Positions 57,618 through 64,000 of a stretch of 64,000 nt of DNA are shown one piece after another (within the stretch, counting starts at the first letter, position 1; each line of letters opens with the position of its first letter). The notes under the pieces were generated by a model. That model ran no database searches. It was not told the origin of the DNA and was given only the letters and a program-made list of their open reading frames with translations. The stretch is from NCBI RefSeq assembly GCF_008973715.1, contig NZ_WBOL01000005.1:1-64000 (forward strand), given 5' to 3'. The stretch comes from Nitrincola schmidtii (lineage in GTDB: Bacteria; Pseudomonadota; Gammaproteobacteria; Pseudomonadales; Balneatricaceae). A program made the translations under genes and the position numbers.

Positions 57618-58790
57618 ATGGCATTGGCAGATAGATGGTTGCTGCCTGAAGGCATCAAAGAGTTGTTGCCGCCGCAAGCGCGACAAGCAGAGTTAATGCG
57701 TAGACGCTTGTTAGATCTTTTTAATACCTGGGGCTATGAATTAGTGATGCCACCGTTGGTTGAGCATTTAGAATCATTGCTCACGGGTACGGGAAGAGAT
57801 CTTGATCTGAATACCTTTAAAGTCACGGATAGCCTAAGTGGTCATGCCTTAGGTATACGTGCAGATATTACTCCTCAAGTGGCACGCATCGATGCTCATC
57901 GTCTGCGGACTGAAGGGGTTAGTCGTCTTTGTTATTGTGGTTCTATTGTGCATACTCAGCCTTCGCATATGTTGGCAAGTCGTAACCCACTGCAAGCGGG
58001 TGCTGAGCTTTATGGTCATGCGGGTATTGATAGTGACTTTGAAGTGATTGCGCTAATGCTTGAAACCTTGCATGCTGCAGGTTTGAATCACTCCTTGACG
58101 TTAGATTTAGGTCATGTTGGACCTTTTAGGGCCCTGGTGCGAGAAGCTCAATTAAGCCAGCAGCAAAAAGATCAATTTATTGAGCTGCTTCAGCGTAAAG
58201 CAATGCCAGAAATTGATAGTTTTGTTGCAGCGCTAGACGTTGATGAGGCATTACGTCTTCAGCTCTTAGTCTTACCAAGATTGCATGGTACTTTAAGTGT
58301 CTTGGATCAGGCGATTGAAAAATTAACGCAGCCAGAAGCTCATCAAGCGGTTGAATACCTTAAACAGTTAGCGGCTCGTGTTCAACAGCATTACCCGAAT
58401 GTACGTTGCTATGTCGATTTGGCAGAGCTGCGGGGTTATCATTACCATACGGGTGTTGTATTTGCTGCCTATACCCCAAGTTTTGGACAAGCGCTGGCGA
58501 AAGGCGGGCGTTATGATGAAATCGGCCAAGATTTTGGTCGAGCTAGGCCCGCGACCGGGTTTAGTACCGATTTAAGTACCCTGATTGACCTGTCTGGTAT
58601 GTCGGCTCAATCAGAAAAAGCAGTTTTAGCCCCTGCACACCACCATGATGCATCGTTACAGCGTACGATAGGCGAGTTACGATCTCAGGGTGTGCGTGTG
58701 ATTCACGCACTGAGTGGCGCTTTAACGCCAAGCAATTGCGATAGAGTACTTGAAAAGCAGGGTGACGAGTGGCTGGTAAAGTCGCTGTAA
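57618..58790 (+). CDS. hisZ: ATP phosphoribosyltransferase regulatory subunit HisZ
   Basis: A 390-aa paralogue of histidyl-tRNA synthetase that forms a complex with short HisG for the first step of histidine synthesis. FKVTDSLSGHALGIRADITPQVARI (split here as FKVTDSLSGHALGIRADI and TPQVARI) and GGRYDEIGQDFGRARPATGF are class II synthetase-like. The frame extends back to 57456, but the ATG at 57618 has CGAGGA seven bases before and matches the usual MALADRWLLPEG start. It sits before purA, as in pseudomonads and relatives. Confidence 0.93.
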   Translation: MALADRWLLPEGIKELLPPQARQAELMRRRLLDLFNTWGYELVMPPLVEHLESLLTGTGRDLDLNTFKVTDSLSGHALGIRADITPQVARIDAHRLRTEGVSRLCYCGSIVHTQPSHMLASRNPLQAGAELYGHAGIDSDFEVIALMLETLHAAGLNHSLTLDLGHVGPFRALVREAQLSQQQKDQFIELLQRKAMPEIDSFVAALDVDEALRLQLLVLPRLHGTLSVLDQAIEKLTQPEAHQAVEYLKQLAARVQQHYPNVRCYVDLAELRGYHYHTGVVFAAYTPSFGQALAKGGRYDEIGQDFGRARPATGFSTDLSTLIDLSGMSAQSEKAVLAPAHHHDASLQRTIGELRSQGVRVIHALSGALTPSNCDRVLEKQGDEWLVKSL

Positions 58791-58807
58791 TTTTTAACTT
58801 TAAATGA

Positions 58808-60115
<1,308 letters not shown>

Positions 60116-60130
60116 TCGTCCCAATTAACT

Positions 60131-60170
60131 AAAAACGGCCTGATCGGATATTCGATTCAGGCCGTTTTTG
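60131..60170. terminator. Intrinsic terminator after purA
   Basis: AAAAACGGCCTGA / TCAGGCCGTTTTT, a 13-bp perfect stem with a 12-base loop; symmetric A and T tracts allow it to work in both directions (purA and suhB). Confidence 0.93.
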
Positions 60171-60263
60171 TATCTAGAGTATTTTGCGCTTAGAGCTGTA
60201 TTAACCTGTTCAACTGAAGCAAGTCGATCGACTAGGTGAGTTAGATTGACTTAGCTATGCAAA

Positions 60264-61064
60264 TTAATCAGCGTTTTGTAGGTTCTTAACCAGCAGCTTA
60301 AACATTTTCGGATTGGCGGCGACAAGGCTGCCAGATTGGCGATGAGCGTTTCCGCCTTTGAAGTCGCCGACTAATCCACCCGCTTCTTGCAATAATAAAA
60401 TACCAGCATCCATATCTGTTTCACTTAGATCAGCTTGAAAGAAACCATCTAAACGACCCGCAGCGGTGTAGGCCAAATTGAGTAGCGCTGATCCGCCGTT
60501 AAAAAACTGCGCACCCGCCACACTGAAGCGATAAAGTTGTTTTTGGTGCTCTGCAAACGCTTCCTCACGGTTACCGCCTAAAGCAAAACCACAACCTAGC
60601 AGGGCTTGATGGAGTTGTTTAGTGCCGCTGACACGAAGACGTCGACCATTCAGTTGGGCGCCATTACCGCGACTGGCGGTAAATTCTTCACCCGTGACCG
60701 GGTTGATCACAACGCAGTGTTCTATTTTGCCATTCATGCGCGCTGTCATGCTTAGCGCATAAACTGGTAAGCCATTGGAGAAGTTGATTAGGCTATCAAC
60801 GGGATTGATCTGCCAATCGCAAGCGGTTGGACCTTCCCCAATCGCTTTATAAGCACCACTAAAAGCGCCTTTAAGCGTATGATGAGGGTACGCTTTTTGA
60901 ATTGACTGAGCGATGGTGCGCTCAACCTGTGAGCAAGTTTCAGTAATAAATTCAGCCGCACTGGACTGTTCGGATTTAATCAGGTCTAGGCGTTCTGCCG
61001 CACGGGCAATCTGTTCTCCGCCAAGGCGGGCAGCACGAAGTGCGATATTAACTATCGGTTGCAT
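60264..61064 (-). CDS. suhB: SuhB homologue with degenerate catalytic site
   Basis: This 266-aa protein is clearly the inositol-monophosphatase-like SuhB (MQPIVNIALRAARLGGEQ, LAYTAAGRLDGFFQADLS, and the usual position before trmJ). But the metal site is broken. The GEExG motif reads GAFSG (66-70), the IDPLDGTTNF motif reads INPVDSLINF (86-95; only D90 of the two aspartates kept, GT replaced by SL), and VDxxAE near 43 reads TCSQVE. D217 in SETD remains. It is unlikely to hydrolyse phosphate. In E. coli, SuhB also acts with Nus factors in rRNA antitermination, and that role does not need catalysis, so the protein may keep that role only. Confidence 0.85.
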   Translation of the reverse strand: MQPIVNIALRAARLGGEQIARAAERLDLIKSEQSSAAEFITETCSQVERTIAQSIQKAYPHHTLKGAFSGAYKAIGEGPTACDWQINPVDSLINFSNGLPVYALSMTARMNGKIEHCVVINPVTGEEFTASRGNGAQLNGRRLRVSGTKQLHQALLGCGFALGGNREEAFAEHQKQLYRFSVAGAQFFNGGSALLNLAYTAAGRLDGFFQADLSETDMDAGILLLQEAGGLVGDFKGGNAHRQSGSLVAANPKMFKLLVKNLQNAD

Positions 61065-61290
61065 CAGGTTAAGCGTCCAAAAATGTTCAAGAGCAAAAAA
61101 ATCATTATACGTTAGCGGCGCTCTGTTATCTATTGATGCAGGCCTTTTTCCTTCGTATCTGTTACTATATCGGGCTTATTTTTTCTGGGTTAGTTGTTTA
61201 ACTTTTGATTTTTTGGCCATTTGTTATTCATTTACTAGATGTTTCTTAAGCGATTTGTTTTTTAACTAGGTTGTCAGGAAGAGTTCAATC

Positions 61291-62091
61291 ATGTTGGATC
61301 AGATACGTATCGTCATGATTCAAACCACTCATCCGGGTAATATCGGGGCGGTGGCGCGGGCAATGAAAAATATGGGTCTTAACGATCTATGCATTGTATC
61401 ACCCAAGCGGTTTCCCGATCCTGAAGCGGATGCTCGTGCTTCAGGCGCTACGGATATTCTCGAGTCTGCTAGAGTTGTTGCCTCATTAGATGAAGCGCTT
61501 GAGGATTGTCATTTTGTTGTCGGTACCAGTGCGCGCGGTCGTCATATTCCCTGGCCAATAACCTCACCCAGAGAAATGGCCTCAGTAGCGGCAAGCTTGC
61601 AGCCAGGAAAAAGAATGGCGATTCTTTTTGGTCGTGAAGATCGTGGCTTAACCAATGATGAATTACATCGATGCCATCATCACGTACATATCCCGACTAA
61701 TCCAGATTTTAGTTCGTTAAATGTAGCCGCGGCTGTGCAGGTGATTGCCTATGAGTTGCGTGTCGCCAGTATAGAGAGTGCTTCAGTCACAGCGCCTCAG
61801 TGGGGTACTGATTGGGATATTGACCTAGCGGATGCTCGTGAGGTTGAGCTGATGTTTGAGCATCTTGAAAAAACTCTCGTTCAGGTTGAATTTTTAGATC
61901 CTAATAATCCAAGGCAGTTAATGACCCGTTTGAGGCGTCTTTTCTTAAGATCAGTGCCTGATAAAGTAGAAATTAACGTGATGCGTGGTTTTTTGACTGC
62001 CATTAATAAAACTGTGGCTTCTTTCAGTAGTAAACAAACCCTCTCTAATGATCAACACCCGCCATCCGATAAGGAGAAACCGCATGTTTGA
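61291..62091 (+). CDS. trmJ: tRNA (cytidine/uridine-32) 2'-O-methyltransferase TrmJ
   Basis: This 266-aa SPOUT-class methyltransferase modifies position 32 of several tRNAs. [22 protein letters not shown] and the knot residues [15 protein letters not shown] and [17 protein letters not shown] are diagnostic. GGAAGAG precedes the ATG. Its stop lies within the start of cysE (8-bp overlap). Confidence 0.95.
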   Translation: MLDQIRIVMIQTTHPGNIGAVARAMKNMGLNDLCIVSPKRFPDPEADARASGATDILESARVVASLDEALEDCHFVVGTSARGRHIPWPITSPREMASVAASLQPGKRMAILFGREDRGLTNDELHRCHHHVHIPTNPDFSSLNVAAAVQVIAYELRVASIESASVTAPQWGTDWDIDLADAREVELMFEHLEKTLVQVEFLDPNNPRQLMTRLRRLFLRSVPDKVEINVMRGFLTAINKTVASFSSKQTLSNDQHPPSDKEKPHV

Positions 62092-62863
62092 TCGAATTCG
62101 TGAAGATGTACGCTCTGTTTTTGATCGCGATCCTGCTGCGCGTAATTTTTTGGAAGTGATCACTAACTACCCAGGGTTGCATGCCATTTGGTGGCATCGC
62201 TTGGCGCATGCGCTGTGGAAGCGGAACTTTAAATGGTTAGCGAGGGTGATCTCCAATTTTGCGCGCTGGATGACCGGTATCGAAATTCACCCAGGTGCTC
62301 AGTTGGGCCGGCGCTTTTTTATCGATCACGGTATGGGAGTGGTGATCGGTGAAACAGCGGAGGTGGGAGATGATGTCACCATCTATCAAGGTGTGACCTT
62401 AGGGGGAACCAGTTGGAACAAGGGTAAGCGCCATCCGACCTTGGAAAATAATGTCATTGTGGGTGCTGGGGCCAAAATACTGGGTCCGTTTACGGTGGGA
62501 GCTGGGGCGAAGGTCGGCTCCAATGCTGTCGTTACCAAAGCAGTACCCGCTGGTGCAACGGTTGTTGGTATTCCGGGACGTATTGTTCGCAAAGCGGAAG
62601 ATGATCCCGAGTTTAGTGACGCACAGCGTCGAGAAATGGCGGATAAAGTTGGCTTCGATGCTTACGGTGTGAGTAGTGAAGTATCCGACCCAGTTGCTCA
62701 CGCAATAGGTTGCATGTTAGATCATCTACAGGCGATGGATAAGCGTATGGATAAAATGGGCAGTGTATTGTGTGAGCTTCGTCCAGAATATTGTGATGAG
62801 CAGTTGCCAGAATTGAAAAAAGAAGACTTTGAAGGTGCCGTAGAAGAGGATCTTCCGCGGTAA
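62084..62863 (+). CDS. cysE: Serine O-acetyltransferase CysE
   Basis: A 259-aa acetyltransferase for the first committed step of cysteine synthesis. N-terminal helical domain, then left-handed beta-helix: [39 protein letters not shown]. The frame opens at 62048, but the ATG at 62084 has AAGGAG nine bases upstream. It overlaps trmJ and precedes the Fe-S operon, supplying cysteine for IscS. Confidence 0.95.
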   Translation: MFDRIREDVRSVFDRDPAARNFLEVITNYPGLHAIWWHRLAHALWKRNFKWLARVISNFARWMTGIEIHPGAQLGRRFFIDHGMGVVIGETAEVGDDVTIYQGVTLGGTSWNKGKRHPTLENNVIVGAGAKILGPFTVGAGAKVGSNAVVTKAVPAGATVVGIPGRIVRKAEDDPEFSDAQRREMADKVGFDAYGVSSEVSDPVAHAIGCMLDHLQAMDKRMDKMGSVLCELRPEYCDEQLPELKKEDFEGAVEEDLPR

Positions 62864-62891
62864 CTAAAAAGCACGCTTTTCGAGTGATCTA

Positions 62892-62949
62892 AAGGCTGAC
62901 TAATTTAGTAGGATAAATAGTTGACTAAAACTGTTGGTTTTAGCATAAT
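62892..62949 (+). promoter_or_regulatory. iscR promoter with two tandem IscR type 1 sites
   Basis: The -35 TTGACT (62921-62926) and -10 CATAAT (62944-62949) are 17 bp apart. Two adjacent 25-bp stretches match the type 1 IscR consensus: 62892-62916 (GACTAATTTAGT core) and 62917-62941 (ATAGTTGACTAAAAC half), the second covering the -35. This is the layout of autorepressed iscR in E. coli. Confidence 0.75.
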
Positions 62950-62983
62950 CCTTACAGAAAGTAAGCTAAGAGAGAGGTCGATT

Positions 62984-63469
62984 ATGCGGTTAACAACGAA
63001 AGGACGTTATGCAGTGACAGCGATGTTGGATTTGGCGCTGCATGAAGGGAAAGGCCCAATAAGTTTGGCGGATATCTCTGAAAGACAGGGAATATCACTA
63101 TCCTACTTAGAACAATTATTTGCAAAATTACGTCGTAATCAGCTTGTTGGTAGCGTTCGTGGTCCAGGTGGTGGTTATCAATTAAACCGCCCGAAGGCTG
63201 AAATTGATGTTGCCGAAGTGATTGATGCGGTTAACGAGAATGTTGATGCGACAGGATGTAATCGACGCGGAGACTGCCAGTCAGGTGAAGTGTGCTTAAC
63301 GCATCATCTTTGGTGTGATTTGAGCGATCAGATCCACACGTTTTTAAGTGGCATTACACTCGCTGATTTAGTCGAACGCAAAGACGTAAAAGAAGTATCC
63401 ATTCGTCAAGAATCGCGTCAATCAGAAAAAATGATTGCAACCGATATTCGCGCAGCGAGTGGCCTTTAA
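62984..63469 (+). CDS. iscR: Fe-S cluster regulator IscR
   Basis: A 161-aa Rrf2-family regulator that binds a 2Fe-2S cluster and controls Fe-S biogenesis genes. The N-terminal winged helix ([19 protein letters not shown]) is followed by the cluster ligands in [16 protein letters not shown]: three cysteines spaced C-x5-C-x5-C plus a histidine. The frame opens at 62921, but the ATG at 62984 has GAGAGAGG before it. iscS follows 18 bp later, so feedback control of the operon is expected. Confidence 0.97.
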   Translation: MRLTTKGRYAVTAMLDLALHEGKGPISLADISERQGISLSYLEQLFAKLRRNQLVGSVRGPGGGYQLNRPKAEIDVAEVIDAVNENVDATGCNRRGDCQSGEVCLTHHLWCDLSDQIHTFLSGITLADLVERKDVKEVSIRQESRQSEKMIATDIRAASGL

Positions 63470-63487
63470 GTAACTAATGGCGGTGTG

Positions 63488-64000
63488 ATGAGAAAACCAA
63501 TTTATTTAGATTATGCAGCGTCAACGCCAGTTGATCCGCGTGTAGCTGAAAAAATGATGGCTTGTTTGACGATGGACGGTAACTTTGCCAATCCAGCGTC
63601 GCGATCACACCTCTATGGCTGGAAAGCAGAAGAAGCGGTAGAAACAGCTCGGCAGCAAGTTGCGGAACTGGTGAATGCAGACCCACGGGAAATAGTCTGG
63701 ACCTCTGGTGCGACTGAGTCGAATAACCTAGCGCTAAAGGGTGCGGCTCATCAGTATCGTCGTAAAGGCCTGCATTTGATCAGTTCGATGATCGAACACA
63801 AAGCGGTGATTGATACGCTTAAGCAACTTGAGTTAGAGGGTTTTGAGATCACCTGGTTAAAGCCTAATGCTGATGGATTGATTGAGCCCTCTCAGGTTGC
63901 TGATGCCATTCGTGAAGATACCTTGCTGGTGAGCTTAATGCAGGTCAATAACGAAATCGGCACGATCAACGCCATTCAGCAAATCGGTGAAATTTGTCGT
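63488..64000 (+). CDS. iscS: Cysteine desulfurase IscS, N-terminal part
   Basis: The first 171 codons of a class V PLP desulfurase that supplies sulfur for Fe-S clusters and tRNA thiolation. It starts [19 protein letters not shown], and [15 protein letters not shown] and SSMIEHKAV (PLP-histidine) are typical. The gene continues beyond the window, so the active-site loop is not seen. It is second in the isc operon after iscR. Confidence 0.96.
   Translation, partial: MRKPIYLDYAASTPVDPRVAEKMMACLTMDGNFANPASRSHLYGWKAEEAVETARQQVAELVNADPREIVWTSGATESNNLALKGAAHQYRRKGLHLISSMIEHKAVIDTLKQLELEGFEITWLKPNADGLIEPSQVADAIREDTLLVSLMQVNNEIGTINAIQQIGEICR

Noticed and set aside
62866-62885. AAAAGC/GCTTTT hairpin after cysE
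   Set aside because: Two-base loop and no T-run; not a believable terminator.

Overview
The window looks like a chromosomal segment of a Gram-negative gammaproteobacterium, probably Oceanospirillales or a relative of the pseudomonads. Evidence: the long (about 340 aa) DapD, the order miaA-hfq-hflX-hflK-hflC-hisZ-purA, the order suhB-trmJ-cysE-iscR-iscS, a PHB-type phasin, a cytochrome c', a TRAP transporter and a DUF1302/DUF1329 pair. GC is moderate (mid-40s percent by eye). Genus is inference. Nearly all genes are conserved housekeeping genes. I found no CRISPR array, prophage, complete insertion sequence or clear defence island.

Layout. 1-126: 3' end of a group II intron, cut by the window edge. 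137-5152: transport region with a Tat-exported TakP-like TRAP binding protein, a DMT permease, a TSUP permease and the TRAP membrane subunits DctQ and DctM. 5227-8165: an HDAC-like deacetylase, a flavin amine oxidase and a cupin. A candidate FNR-controlled small RNA runs antiparallel between the deacetylase and oxidase genes. 8234-14947: DEAD-box helicase, NlpC/P60 lipoprotein, DUF1329 and DUF1302, and a divergent AraC-type regulator. 15031-15429: tRNA Ser, Asn, Lys, Lys. 15442-23319: greB, small unknown genes, then rlmA and the succinylase lysine genes dapC-(yffB)-dapD-dapE, and fumC. 23429-27144: glycerate-kinase-like protein, lipoprotein, pdxH, small unknown genes, an AT-rich block and an unannotated 44-aa membrane protein with an FNR-type promoter.

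27235-34877: valS, holC and pepA facing the LPS export pair lptF-lptG, then an RDD protein. 34958-37410: SEL1 protein, phasin, flavodoxin FldB and cytochrome c'. 37581-40922: prfB (without the programmed frameshift), lysS and ung. 40933-47312: ygfZ, psd, an HDOD protein, rsgA, orn and queG. 47349-57431: a dense operon nnr-tsaE-amiB-mutL-miaA-hfq-hflX-hflK-hflC, much of it joined by short overlaps. 57618-60115: hisZ and purA. 60264-64000: a SuhB homologue with a disrupted metal site, trmJ, cysE, iscR behind two tandem IscR-type sites, and the start of iscS.

The items most worth a second look are the candidate FNR-dependent sRNA (6257-6368), the catalytically degenerate SuhB (60264-61064), the FNR-box small membrane protein (26939-27144), the frameshift-free prfB and the intron tail. 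I see no convincing new multi-gene system.
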